This document shows positions 1-6,752 of a stretch of DNA of 10,301 nt, in pieces; position 1 is the stretch's first letter; each line of letters starts with the position of its first letter. Below the pieces are notes generated by a model that ran no database searches, had not been told where the DNA came from, and was given only the letters and a program-made list of their open reading frames with translations. The position numbers were made by a program, and so were the translations under genes. The stretch is from Bacillota bacterium (GTDB lineage Bacteria > Bacillota > Clostridia > Peptostreptococcales > Anaerovoracaceae): the NCBI GenBank assembly GCA_016302545.1, contig JAEDNK010000051.1, forward strand, positions 1 to 10,301, given 5' to 3'.

Positions 1-1
1 T

Positions 2-73
2 AAGGCGCAGATGGATATCGTTATGGGGCTTGCCGATGCTTTGAAATGCGAGATCGGGGATCTGATTGGGTGA
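2..73 (+). CDS. C-terminal tail of a Cro/C1-type HTH regulator (partial)
   Basis: Only the last 23 codons and the stop (TGA, 71–73) are inside the window; the start lies upstream. The visible peptide has the pattern LADALKCEIGDLIG, typical of the last helix of small XRE/Cro-C1 helix-turn-helix proteins (HTH_26-like), where 'iaxaLxcxixDLl' closes the DNA-binding domain. It is therefore probably a small transcriptional regulator made of little more than one HTH domain. No hairpin terminator follows. Instead a strong ribosome binding site stands 38 bases downstream with no proper gene behind it. The family call rests on this short tail alone. Confidence 0.6.
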   Translation, partial: KAQMDIVMGLADALKCEIGDLIG

Positions 74-110
74 AAAGAGTATTTAATTTGAAAGAACTTT
101 CCCTTATGGC

Positions 111-126
111 AAGGAGGAGCAAAGTG
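111..126 (+). promoter_or_regulatory. Orphan Shine-Dalgarno followed by a GTG
   Basis: AAGGAGG at 111–117 is a near-perfect ribosome binding site, with a GTG 6 bases further on at 124. That frame ends after five codons (TGA at 139–141). The reading frame dies exactly where the CCC-ATTT-ACT repeat block begins, which suggests that an original gene behind this site was cut off at its start codon by insertion or deletion. A leader peptide of five codons is possible but less likely. Confidence 0.45.
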
Positions 127-190
127 TACCCATTTAACTGAGACCCCAATTAACTTTGGTTACCCCATTTTACTTTACTCCATTTTCCCC
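125..190. repeat. Short degenerate repeats, resembling a solo IS21-family end
   Basis: Four related units follow each other: ACCCATTTAACT (128–139), ACCCCAATTAACTTT (143–157), ACCCCATTTTACTTTA (162–177) and CTCCATTTTCCCC (178–190). The spacing is about 16–19 bases. The block starts with TGTACCC. Multiple short terminal repeats and a TG end are features of IS21-family insertion sequences, but there is no istA or istB and no second end in the window. It may be a relic end, a MITE-like fragment or an unrelated repeat. The family name is an inference from pattern only. Confidence 0.35.
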
Positions 191-199
191 ACAAACCAC

Positions 200-229
200 T
201 TGAAAACTCCTCCGTCCTTGGGATATAAT
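200..229 (+). promoter_or_regulatory. Sigma-70 promoter of the AI-2E–murB–PHP–rapZ operon
   Basis: TTGAAA at 200–205 and TATAAT at 224–229 are separated by 18 bases, so transcription would start near 236. That leaves a leader of about 60 bases before the ATG at 299. The promoter lies directly after the repeat block. Because it occupies 200–229, the TTG at 200 cannot be the start of the downstream protein. Confidence 0.75.
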
Positions 230-298
230 ATCTTTATACAGGCGAACCCTGTGGCATTGGGCCACAGTGGTGCGTCCATCACACAGAGGAAACCAAAG

Positions 299-1609
299 AT
301 GAATCAGACAAACCGGAACAACAAACTTTCCATGAAAAATAAATATGTCAGAGAGGGACTCATGTTCTTTGCAGTAGGCTGCGCCCTCATTTTGACATAC
401 TATGTGGTGAACAACTTCAGGGCGGTGTCGGAGGGCTTTGCCAGAATGAACGACATACTCATGCCATTTTACATCGGTATCGTTATGGCGTACCTCCTTT
501 GCCCCGTATATAACGGCACGACCAAACTGATATACCGGGTCAACAAAGGACGCTTCAAAAAGCCAGCAAACGACTTGAAGCTGGCGAGGATAGTGGCTAC
601 CGTAATTTCGCTGACAGTTCTGATAGTGGTGGTAGGCGGCTGCATCATGTTGATTTTGCCGGACCTTTGGGAAAGCATAATGGGCCTTATTCAGGGGCTG
701 CCGGATACAATGAACAGTTTTATTAAGTGGCTCAGGGCAAACCTTGAATCCAACCCGGAAATCATGGAATTCCTGGCAGGCAAGCTGGACGGACTTGCCG
801 ACACGGTGCTGGTGTGGGCTCAAGAAAAGATGGTACCCGGAGCAGAGGCTGTGCTGAACAATGTTTCCGTGGGAGTTATCGGCACCGTAGGAGTGGTCTT
901 CGACTTTTTCGTGGCCCTCATCATCTGCGTCTATGTGCTCAACAGCAAGGAAATATTTATCGCCCAGTCAAGAAAGCTGATACTTGCGGTTTTCAAGACT
1001 GAGCGCGCGGAAAAAATCTTCGAGCTGGGACGCCTCACAAACGAAACCTTTGGCGGCTTTATCAACGGTAAAATCATAGACTCCATGATTATCGGCATAA
1101 TATGTTTTATAGCCATGAACCTTTTGGGGCTGCCGCTGCCTATGCTGGTCAGCGTGGTGGTGGGAGTTACCAATATAATACCGTTTTTCGGTCCTTTCAT
1201 CGGCGCTGTGCCGTCGGGGATAATATTGCTCATCATCGAGCCTATGTCGGCGGTAAAGTTCGCGGTGATGGTGCTTGTGCTGCAGCAGGTGGACGGAAAC
1301 ATCATCGGACCGAAGATTCTCGGCAAGAGCACCAAGCTGGCAAGCTTCTGGGTAATGTTTGCAATCATAGTCAGCGGAGGGCTTTTTGGCTTCGTGGGCA
1401 TGGTGCTGGGCGTACCTGTATTTGCGGTACTCTACACATACATCCGCAGGGCTGTCAACGGGCGGCTTCGGGAAAAGGCAATGCCTACGGACACGCTGCT
1501 TTATGAGGATTTTGGAAAGTATAATATAGAGAAGGAGGATCTTTTTGGAAAAGAAAGATTTAATAAAGAGGCTGACGGAGATTCTGACGGAAGCTCAGAG
1601 CAGCGATAA
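299..1609 (+). CDS. AI-2E family transporter (YdbI/PerM-type permease)
   Basis: This is an integral membrane protein of 436 aa from the ATG at 299, of the AI-2E transporter family (PF01594). The start is supported by AGAGGA just upstream and by the promoter at 200–229; ATG at 332 (MKNKYVREG) is an alternative. About eight hydrophobic segments are visible: two near the N-terminus, one around residues 105–125, one around 200–225, and a cluster over the C-terminal half. Family hallmarks include LGLPLPMLVSVVVGVTNIIP with FFGPFIGAVPSG, then QQVDGNIIGPKILG, and near the end GGLFGFVGMVLGVPVFA. The tail is hydrophilic and acidic. Members have been linked to autoinducer-2 uptake or export, or to Na+(Li+)/H+ antiport; the substrate here is unknown. 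The last 65 bases overlap murB in another frame, so the two genes are probably translationally coupled. Confidence 0.9.
   Translation: MNQTNRNNKLSMKNKYVREGLMFFAVGCALILTYYVVNNFRAVSEGFARMNDILMPFYIGIVMAYLLCPVYNGTTKLIYRVNKGRFKKPANDLKLARIVATVISLTVLIVVVGGCIMLILPDLWESIMGLIQGLPDTMNSFIKWLRANLESNPEIMEFLAGKLDGLADTVLVWAQEKMVPGAEAVLNNVSVGVIGTVGVVFDFFVALIICVYVLNSKEIFIAQSRKLILAVFKTERAEKIFELGRLTNETFGGFINGKIIDSMIIGIICFIAMNLLGLPLPMLVSVVVGVTNIIPFFGPFIGAVPSGIILLIIEPMSAVKFAVMVLVLQQVDGNIIGPKILGKSTKLASFWVMFAIIVSGGLFGFVGMVLGVPVFAVLYTYIRRAVNGRLREKAMPTDTLLYEDFGKYNIEKEDLFGKERFNKEADGDSDGSSEQR
1532..1547 (+). promoter_or_regulatory. Ribosome binding site and TTG start of murB
   Basis: AAGGAGG at 1532–1538 is followed 6 bases later by TTG at 1545–1547. 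No ATG or GTG in the murB frame lies near this site, and the first in-frame ATG (MSKYTSF, residue 31) would remove the normal N-terminal helix. The site lies inside the coding sequence of the upstream permease. Confidence 0.75.
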
Positions 1610-2477
1610 ATTAAGCGTCATAGAAAACGCAGATATGAGTAAATACACTTCTTTCAGGGCGGGCGGCAAGGCTGCGGCTCTGGTTGAGGTTGAAAATAAA
1701 GAGCAGCTGAAGGCGGTTCTGCGGTTTGCAGACGAGGAAAACATTCCCCACCTGCTCATCGGAAACGGCTCTAACACACTGTTTAAGGACAGCGGCTACC
1801 AGGGACTTGTGATTAAACTGGGAGATTATTTCAACTATCTGGCGGAGGAAAGTGATACACGCCTTCGCATCGGGGCATCCATGCTTCTTTCTACGGCTGC
1901 CAAAATGGCCCTTGAGGAAAGCCTGACAGGGATGGAGTTTGCAAGCGGCATTCCGGGCAGCATCGGCGGGGCAATATTCATGAATGCAGGAGCTTACGGC
2001 GGAGAAATGAAGGATATCGTGGCTTCGGTTCACGCTGTTTCACCTGACGGCAGAGATGAAAAAGACTTCACCAATGAAGAGATGCAGTTCGGTTATCGCA
2101 GCAGCATTCTTCAGCAGAACGGCTGGATAGCAACCGATGTGACATTTAACCTGACCACAGGAAACAAGGAAGAAATCGCGGCTCAGATGAAAGACCTCAA
2201 TGCCAGACGCAACGCCAAGCAGCCGGTTAACTATCCGTCGGCAGGCAGCACCTTCAAGAGGCCGGAAGGGTACTTTGCCGGAAAGCTCATTGAGGATGCA
2301 GGTCTCAAGGGCCTTACGGTTGGCGGTGCACAGGTTTCCACTCTCCACAGCGGCTTTGTAATCAACAAAGGCGGAGCTTCAGCCACGGACATCCTGCAGC
2401 TCATAGCTCTGGTGCAGAACACGGTCTACGATAAATTCGGCGTAATGCTGGAACCGGAGGTGCGCATAATTGGATAA
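1545..2477 (+). CDS. murB: UDP-N-acetylenolpyruvoylglucosamine reductase MurB
   Basis: A cytoplasmic flavoenzyme of 310 aa. It reduces UDP-GlcNAc-enolpyruvate to UDP-N-acetylmuramate with NADPH, the second committed step of peptidoglycan precursor synthesis. The FAD-binding N-terminal part shows TSFRAGG (35–41), GNGSN (73–77) and the long flavin loop GIPGSIGGAIFMNAGAYGGE (135–154). Downstream are YRSS (184–187) and SAGSTFKRP (232–240), with the proton-donor serine at 235. The C-terminal LEPEVRIIG holds the conserved catalytic glutamate (303 or 305). Length and the compact YRSS region fit type II MurB of Gram-positive bacteria. It starts with TTG 65 bases inside the upstream permease gene, and its stop overlaps the next gene by 8 bases. 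Confidence 0.96.
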   Translation: MEKKDLIKRLTEILTEAQSSDKLSVIENADMSKYTSFRAGGKAAALVEVENKEQLKAVLRFADEENIPHLLIGNGSNTLFKDSGYQGLVIKLGDYFNYLAEESDTRLRIGASMLLSTAAKMALEESLTGMEFASGIPGSIGGAIFMNAGAYGGEMKDIVASVHAVSPDGRDEKDFTNEEMQFGYRSSILQQNGWIATDVTFNLTTGNKEEIAAQMKDLNARRNAKQPVNYPSAGSTFKRPEGYFAGKLIEDAGLKGLTVGGAQVSTLHSGFVINKGGASATDILQLIALVQNTVYDKFGVMLEPEVRIIG

Positions 2478-3228
2478 GATAATCTCAAAATATCGCATGG
2501 TCTTCGACCATCATACCCATACAGTTTATTCCCACGGAAAGGGAAGCATCGAGGACAATGTGAAGCAGGCGGTGGCAAAGGGCCTTGAGTCCATAGCAAT
2601 AACCGACCACGGACCGGGGCACCTCACCTATGGGCTGGACAGAAACAAACTGCCGCAGATGAGAGCCGAAATCGACCGGCTGCAGCTTAAATACCCTCAG
2701 ATAAAAATACTGCTGGGGGTGGAGGCAAACACCTTGCGTGTGGAACCTTTCCTGGATGTAGCCCCTGAAGAAAGAAAAGACTATGATATCCTGCTGGCAG
2801 GCTACCACTTCGGAATTCTCCACGCAGGAATGGTGCCGAACTATCTGAATAAGCACGCAGGACTCTTTGGGGGAGAGACGTCAACCCTGAAGGTTAAGAA
2901 TACGGCCATGATTCTGGACGCCCTTTACTACAACGAAGAGCAGGGCAATCATATCGATGTGCTCACTCATCCGGGGGACAAGGGACCTTTTGATATTGCA
3001 GACATTGCAAGGGCCTGTGCCGATACGGCTACATTTATCGAAATCAACGACAAGCATCATCATCTGACGGTGGAAGAAATCAAAATCGCCGCTGCCTTTG
3101 ATGTTAAATTTATAATAGGAAGCGATGCACACATTCCTGCCAGAGTAGGCTCCTTCGAAGGACCTCTGGCAAGAGCACTTGAAGCAGGCCTTGACCCGGA
3201 GCGCATCGTGAACATAAAGGAAATTTAA
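2470..3228 (+). CDS. PHP-domain metal-dependent phosphoesterase
   Basis: A soluble protein of 252 aa with a complete PHP (polymerase and histidinol phosphatase) domain (PF02811), a metal-dependent phosphoesterase barrel. Visible metal-ligand motifs are DHHTH (13–17), ITDHG (44–48), the glutamate of GVEANTL (E85), GYHFGILH near 115, LTHPGDKG near 164, and IIGSDAH (215–221). The start is TTG at 2470, preceded by GGAGG at 2456–2460; the ATG at 2497 has no ribosome binding site and would leave only three residues before the HxH motif. The stop codon of murB lies within its first codons, indicating translational coupling. A PHP gene between murB and rapZ is a recurrent arrangement in Clostridia, but the physiological substrate is not known from sequence; histidinol phosphate or a nucleotide are possible. 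Confidence 0.85.
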   Translation: MDKIISKYRMVFDHHTHTVYSHGKGSIEDNVKQAVAKGLESIAITDHGPGHLTYGLDRNKLPQMRAEIDRLQLKYPQIKILLGVEANTLRVEPFLDVAPEERKDYDILLAGYHFGILHAGMVPNYLNKHAGLFGGETSTLKVKNTAMILDALYYNEEQGNHIDVLTHPGDKGPFDIADIARACADTATFIEINDKHHHLTVEEIKIAAAFDVKFIIGSDAHIPARVGSFEGPLARALEAGLDPERIVNIKEI

Positions 3229-3249
3229 AGGGAATCTGAAGGAAATCTG

Positions 3250-4101
3250 ATGGAAGTAGTAATCATCACGGGACTTTCCGGCGCCGGCAAAACAAAGGCG
3301 GCGGACTGGTTTGAGGACAAGGGCTATTACTGCATAGACAATATGCCCCCCGCCCTCATAAAAAATTTCATAGACCTTTCTCTGGCAGGCGCCAGGAATG
3401 TAAAAAAAGCGGCCTTCGTAATCGATGTGCGGGGAGGCAGGTTTTTTGGTGACCTAAAGAGCAGCATAGCAGCGCTGGAGGCAGACCGGAATGTGGACTT
3501 CAAAATCCTTTTCATAGAGGCATCCGACGAGGTCCTCATCAGAAGATACAACGAGACCCGCAGGACACATCCCCTTTCCACGGCGGCCATCACCAAAGAG
3601 GTCATAGAGGAGGAGCGCAGACAGCTCAGCGAACTGAGAGCCTATGCCAACTACATCATAGACACATCTACGCTGAAAGTGGCGGAGATGAATTCCGAGC
3701 TGGACAGGCTTTTCACCAAAGGCGGCAAGGACAGCACCTTCGTGCTCAATATTATGTCCTTCGGCTATAAACACGGAATTCCAATCGAAACCGACTGGTC
3801 CCTGGACGTGCGCTTTATCCCCAACCCTTACTACGTGCCAAGCCTCAAAAAGCTGACGGGAAACAACAAGAAGGTCTCCCAGTACGTCCTGAAACACGAC
3901 ATTACCAAGGAGTTTATCAACAGAACTGCCGAACTCATCGAAAAGCTGATTCCCTGCTACATTAAGGAAGGAAAATACAGTCTGACCGTAGCGGTAGGCT
4001 GCACCGGCGGACATCATCGCTCCGTGGCGGTAGCAAACGAGCTTTACAGAATTTTTAGCGGGCAGGGACGCACAGTTACCCTTGAACATCGGGACCTGTG
4101 A
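3250..4101 (+). CDS. rapZ: RapZ/YvcJ family nucleotide-binding regulator
   Basis: A cytoplasmic P-loop protein of 283 aa, the usual length of the RapZ family (PF03668, now split into N- and C-terminal domains). The N-terminal ATP/GTPase-like domain has Walker A GLSGAGKT (8–15), CIDNMPP (28–34) and FVIDVRGG near 56–63. The C-terminal domain has LDVRFIPNPYY (D186) and the phosphate/ligand pocket GCTGGHHRSV (250–259), normally written CTGGQHRS or a close variant. In E. coli RapZ controls the small RNA GlmZ and thus GlcN6P synthesis; the Bacillus homologue YvcJ is nucleotide-binding and linked to cell-wall metabolism and competence. Placement behind murB fits a cell-wall role. The gap to the PHP gene is 21 bases, with GAAGGAAA as ribosome binding site. 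No terminator follows. Confidence 0.94.
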   Translation: MEVVIITGLSGAGKTKAADWFEDKGYYCIDNMPPALIKNFIDLSLAGARNVKKAAFVIDVRGGRFFGDLKSSIAALEADRNVDFKILFIEASDEVLIRRYNETRRTHPLSTAAITKEVIEEERRQLSELRAYANYIIDTSTLKVAEMNSELDRLFTKGGKDSTFVLNIMSFGYKHGIPIETDWSLDVRFIPNPYYVPSLKKLTGNNKKVSQYVLKHDITKEFINRTAELIEKLIPCYIKEGKYSLTVAVGCTGGHHRSVAVANELYRIFSGQGRTVTLEHRDL

Positions 4102-4110
4102 TGGTATAAT
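4082..4110 (+). promoter_or_regulatory. Extended -10 promoter of the kce-like gene, inside the end of rapZ
   Basis: TTGAAC at 4082–4087 lies within the last rapZ codons. After a 17-base spacer, TATAAT at 4105–4110 follows the rapZ stop, preceded by TGG (4102–4104) as an extended -10 element. Transcription would start near 4117, leaving a leader of about 60 bases. All elements are close to consensus, in line with the strong codon bias of the gene it serves. Confidence 0.8.
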
Positions 4111-4175
4111 AGATTTGTATGTAGTAATTCGTGTTTAAATTTCTGTTAATATTTTTTAAGAAAGAGGAGATAAAC

Positions 4176-5006
4176 ATGGAAAAATTAATTATCAGTGCAT
4201 GTATTTGCGGTGCAGAAGTAACTAAGGAACAGAACCCTAACGTGCCTTACACAGTAGAGGAAATCGTAAGAGAAGCTAAGTCGGCTTACGACGCAGGCGC
4301 TTCCCTCATTCACCTTCACGTAAGATGGGACGACGGTACTCCTACTCAGGACAAGGGCAGATTCCAGGAATGCATCGACGCTATCAGAAAGGAATGTCCT
4401 GATGCAATCATCCAGCCTTCGACAGGCGGAGCAGTTGGCATGACCGACCTTGAAAGATTACAGTCCACAGAGGTTGTTCCTACACCTGAAATGGCTACTC
4501 TCGACTGCGGTACCTGCAACTTTGGCGGAGACGAAATTTTCGTAAACACTGACAATACAATCGTAAACTTTGCTAAGATCATGCAGGAAAGAGGCATCAA
4601 GCCTGAATGTGAAGTATTCGACAAGGGCATGATCGACATCGCTATGAAGACAGCTTACAAGAAGGGCTATCTGGTAAAGCCTATTCACTGGGACTTCGTT
4701 CTCGGCGTACAGATGTCAGCTACAATCAGAGACTTAGTATACATGGTAGAATCCATTCCTGAAGGCTCAACCTGGACTGCAACCGGCCTCGGCAAGAACG
4801 CATGGCACATCGCCGCAGCTACAATCGCTCTCGGCGGACATGTAAGAGTAGGTTTCGAAGACAACCTTTACATGGAAAAGGGCGTTCTGGCAGAATCCAA
4901 CGGTCAGATGGTTGCAAAGGTAGTGGAAATCGCAAAGCTTCTTGGAAGAGAAATCGCTACTCCTGCTGAAGCAAGAGAAATCCTCGGATTAGCACCTCTG
5001 AAATAG
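4176..5006 (+). CDS. kce: Beta-keto acid cleavage enzyme (BKACE), 3-keto-5-aminohexanoate cleavage type
   Basis: A cytoplasmic TIM-barrel enzyme of 276 aa (PF05853). The characterised member Kce transfers the acetyl unit of (5S)-5-amino-3-oxohexanoate to acetyl-CoA, giving acetoacetate and 3-aminobutyryl-CoA in lysine fermentation. Visible residues match that enzyme: E14 in the substrate pocket, zinc ligands H46 and H48 (LIHLH), the STGGAVG loop (82–88), PEMATL (104–109) and GFEDN with the third metal-ligand glutamate at E228. The ATG at 4176 has AGAGGAGA 6 bases upstream; extending to 4131 would add an unlikely leader overlapping the untranslated region. The gene is monocistronic, between its own promoter and terminator, with no kamA, kdd, kal or atoDA beside it. 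Almost all arginines are AGA, unlike the neighbours, suggesting very high expression. BKACE enzymes vary in substrate, so the lysine role is probable but not proven. Confidence 0.85.
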   Translation: MEKLIISACICGAEVTKEQNPNVPYTVEEIVREAKSAYDAGASLIHLHVRWDDGTPTQDKGRFQECIDAIRKECPDAIIQPSTGGAVGMTDLERLQSTEVVPTPEMATLDCGTCNFGGDEIFVNTDNTIVNFAKIMQERGIKPECEVFDKGMIDIAMKTAYKKGYLVKPIHWDFVLGVQMSATIRDLVYMVESIPEGSTWTATGLGKNAWHIAAATIALGGHVRVGFEDNLYMEKGVLAESNGQMVAKVVEIAKLLGREIATPAEAREILGLAPLK

Positions 5007-5029
5007 TTTAAGTACATAATCGGACGGGA

Positions 5030-5043
5030 CCGGTTCGCACCGG
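5030..5043 (+). other. Small perfect hairpin in the kce 3' region
   Basis: CCGGT (5030–5034) and ACCGG (5039–5043) enclose a TCGC tetraloop. It sits 24 bases after the kce stop and upstream of the long terminator hairpin. There is no T-run behind it, so it is not a terminator itself; it could stabilise the transcript end or belong to a small 3'-derived RNA. Confidence 0.5.
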
Positions 5044-5064
5044 CTCTGACTGAAACTGGCGAGC

Positions 5065-5120
5065 AAAACCGCCGACGGCATGAGCGTGCATAATTGCATT
5101 CGCAAGCCCGGCGGTTTTTT
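5065..5120 (+). terminator. Long rod-like intrinsic terminator after the kce-like gene
   Basis: AAAACCGCC (5065–5073) pairs with GGCGGTTTT (5110–5118) and runs straight into TTTTTT ending at 5120. The interior is not an open loop: GGC (5077–5079) can pair with GCC (5106–5108), GCG (5084–5086) with CGC (5101–5103), and TGCA (5087–5090) with TGCA (5095–5098), closing a TAAT loop. This ends kce transcription just before the guaB promoter. Confidence 0.8.
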
Positions 5121-5130
5121 GATTTTCCCC

Positions 5131-5159
5131 TTGAAAACGCGAGCATAATATCATATAAT
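5131..5159 (+). promoter_or_regulatory. Promoter of the guaB–guaA operon
   Basis: TTGAAA (5131–5136) and TATAAT (5154–5159) are separated by an ideal 17 bases. Transcription should start near 5166, giving an AT-rich leader of about 67 bases before the guaB ATG. The leader is too short and lacks the conserved loops for a purine riboswitch, so control is more likely at promoter level. Confidence 0.8.
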
Positions 5160-5232
5160 AGATAAAATAATCTTGTTAAATTTTTTCATAAAAATTTTGA
5201 TATACCACATAGAGATACAGAGGAGAAAAGTA

Positions 5233-6741
5233 ATGGCACATTATTTCGAAGAACCATCAAGAACGTTTAACGAGTACCTTCTCGTACCGGGATATTCCGG
5301 CAAGGATTGCCGCGTGGAAAACGTATCCCTCAGAACTCCAATCACAAAATTCAAGAAGGGCGAGGAGCCCGCAATCACAATGAACATTCCATTGGTTTCC
5401 GCTGTCATGCAGGCCGTTTCCGACGATAAAATGGCTGTAGCGCTGGCAAAGGAAGGTGGAATTTCTTTTATATTCGGCTCCCAGACCATCGAAAATCAGG
5501 TAGCTATGGTGAAAAGGGTAAAGGCGTATAAGGCAGGCTTCGTCGTAAGCGACTCCAACCTGAGACCGGACCAGACCTTAGCTGATGTAATCGAGCTTAA
5601 GGCACGTAAGGGACACGGCACCATTGCAATTACCGAGGACGGCACTTCGGCAGGCAGAATTCTGGGTCTTGTTACAAGCCGCGACTACCGCGTAAGCAGA
5701 ATGGACCCGAACACCCCTATCAGAGAGTTTATGACACCTTTTGAAAGGCTCGTCTACGGAAAGGCAGGAATTTCTTTAAGCGAGGCCAACGACATTCTGT
5801 GGGATAACAAGCTGAACGCTCTCCCTATCATAGACGAAAACCAGAGACTTACTCACTTTGTTTTCAGAAAGGACTACGATTCACACAAGTCCAATCCTAA
5901 CGAAATTCTGGACGAACAAAAGAGATATATCGTAGGCGCCGGTGTCAACACCCGCGACTACATGGAAAGAATACCTGCACTGGTTGAAGCGGGCGTTGAT
6001 GTGCTTTGCATAGACAGCTCCGAGGGCTACAGCCAGTGGCAGAGCGATACTATTCGTTGGGTTCGCGAAAAATACGGCGATACCGTAAAGATAGGCGCAG
6101 GCAACGTAGTAGACGGTGAGGGTTTCAGATTCCTTGCAGATGCAGGAGCTGACTTCGTCAAGATCGGTATCGGCGGCGGTTCCATCTGCATCACCCGTGA
6201 GCAGAAGGGTATCGGACGCGGACAGGCTACAGCTGTAATAGAAGTTGCTGCTGAGCGCGACAAGTATTTCGAGGAGACAGGTGTATATGTTCCTGTCTGC
6301 TCCGACGGCGGAATTGTTTACGACCATCACATGACTCTGGCTCTGGCTATGGGCGCAGACTTCATTATGCTGGGCAGATATTTTGCACGTTTCGACGAGT
6401 CCCCTACAAACAAGCTGAACATAAACGGCAGCTATGTTAAGGAGTACTGGGGTGAAGGCTCTAACCGTGCGAGAAACTGGCAGCGCTATGACCTGGGAGG
6501 CGACCCTCGCATGAAGTTTGAGGAAGGCGTTGACTCCTACGTTCCTTACGCAGGATCTCTCCACGATAACGTAAACCTGAGCCTTACCAAGGTTAAGTCA
6601 ACTATGTGCAACTGCGGCGCGCTTTCCATCAAGGAACTGCAGCAGAAGGCCAAGCTGACCCTCGTTTCGGCAACCTCTATCGTAGAGGGCGGCGCACACG
6701 ACGTCATTCTTAAAGACACTTCAAACAATGTAATCAAATAG
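5233..6741 (+). CDS. guaB: IMP dehydrogenase, trichomonad-like type
   Basis: A cytoplasmic enzyme of 502 aa from the ATG at 5233, preceded by AGAGGAG 7 bases upstream. It oxidises IMP to XMP with NAD+, the first and rate-limiting step of guanine nucleotide synthesis. The TIM barrel is interrupted by a two-CBS-type insertion at roughly residues 100–220. The active-site loop GIGGGSICITREQKGIGRG carries the nucleophile Cys319; Asp261 (CIDSSEGYS) and the flap residues Arg418–Tyr419 (NWQRYD) are all present. These positions equal those of the well-studied Tritrichomonas foetus enzyme, and long stretches look near-identical to it from memory. The usual firmicute GuaB is shorter, about 485 aa. guaA follows after 11 bases, so the two are one operon. 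The longer open frame from 5173 lacks a ribosome binding site. Confidence 0.95.
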   Translation: MAHYFEEPSRTFNEYLLVPGYSGKDCRVENVSLRTPITKFKKGEEPAITMNIPLVSAVMQAVSDDKMAVALAKEGGISFIFGSQTIENQVAMVKRVKAYKAGFVVSDSNLRPDQTLADVIELKARKGHGTIAITEDGTSAGRILGLVTSRDYRVSRMDPNTPIREFMTPFERLVYGKAGISLSEANDILWDNKLNALPIIDENQRLTHFVFRKDYDSHKSNPNEILDEQKRYIVGAGVNTRDYMERIPALVEAGVDVLCIDSSEGYSQWQSDTIRWVREKYGDTVKIGAGNVVDGEGFRFLADAGADFVKIGIGGGSICITREQKGIGRGQATAVIEVAAERDKYFEETGVYVPVCSDGGIVYDHHMTLALAMGADFIMLGRYFARFDESPTNKLNINGSYVKEYWGEGSNRARNWQRYDLGGDPRMKFEEGVDSYVPYAGSLHDNVNLSLTKVKSTMCNCGALSIKELQQKAKLTLVSATSIVEGGAHDVILKDTSNNVIK

Positions 6742-6752
6742 GTGACTGTATT

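Noticed and set aside
200..298. N-terminal extension of the AI-2E transporter from the TTG at 200
   Set aside because: The TTG is the -35 box of a near-consensus promoter whose transcript starts near 236. The extension is not membrane-like or family-like, and ATG 299 has its own ribosome binding site.
170..823. Long minus-strand open frames opposite the permease, rapZ, guaB and guaA
   Set aside because: They lie antisense to well-supported genes, have no ribosome binding sites or recognisable motifs, and are rich in residues expected from reading the complementary strand of GC-balanced coding DNA.
4131..4175. N-terminal extension of the Kce-like protein
   Set aside because: ATG 4176 has an excellent AGAGGAGA 6 bases upstream and places E14, H46 and H48 at the known positions.
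5173..5232. N-terminal extension of the IMP dehydrogenase from 5173
   Set aside because: No ribosome binding site precedes it. The ATG at 5233 has one and gives exactly the expected MA-Y-EEP-type N-terminus and numbering.
5121..5232. Purine (guanine) riboswitch before guaB
   Set aside because: The leader after the predicted start site is only about 67 AT-rich bases. It lacks the conserved three-way-junction sequences and has no terminator or antiterminator pair.
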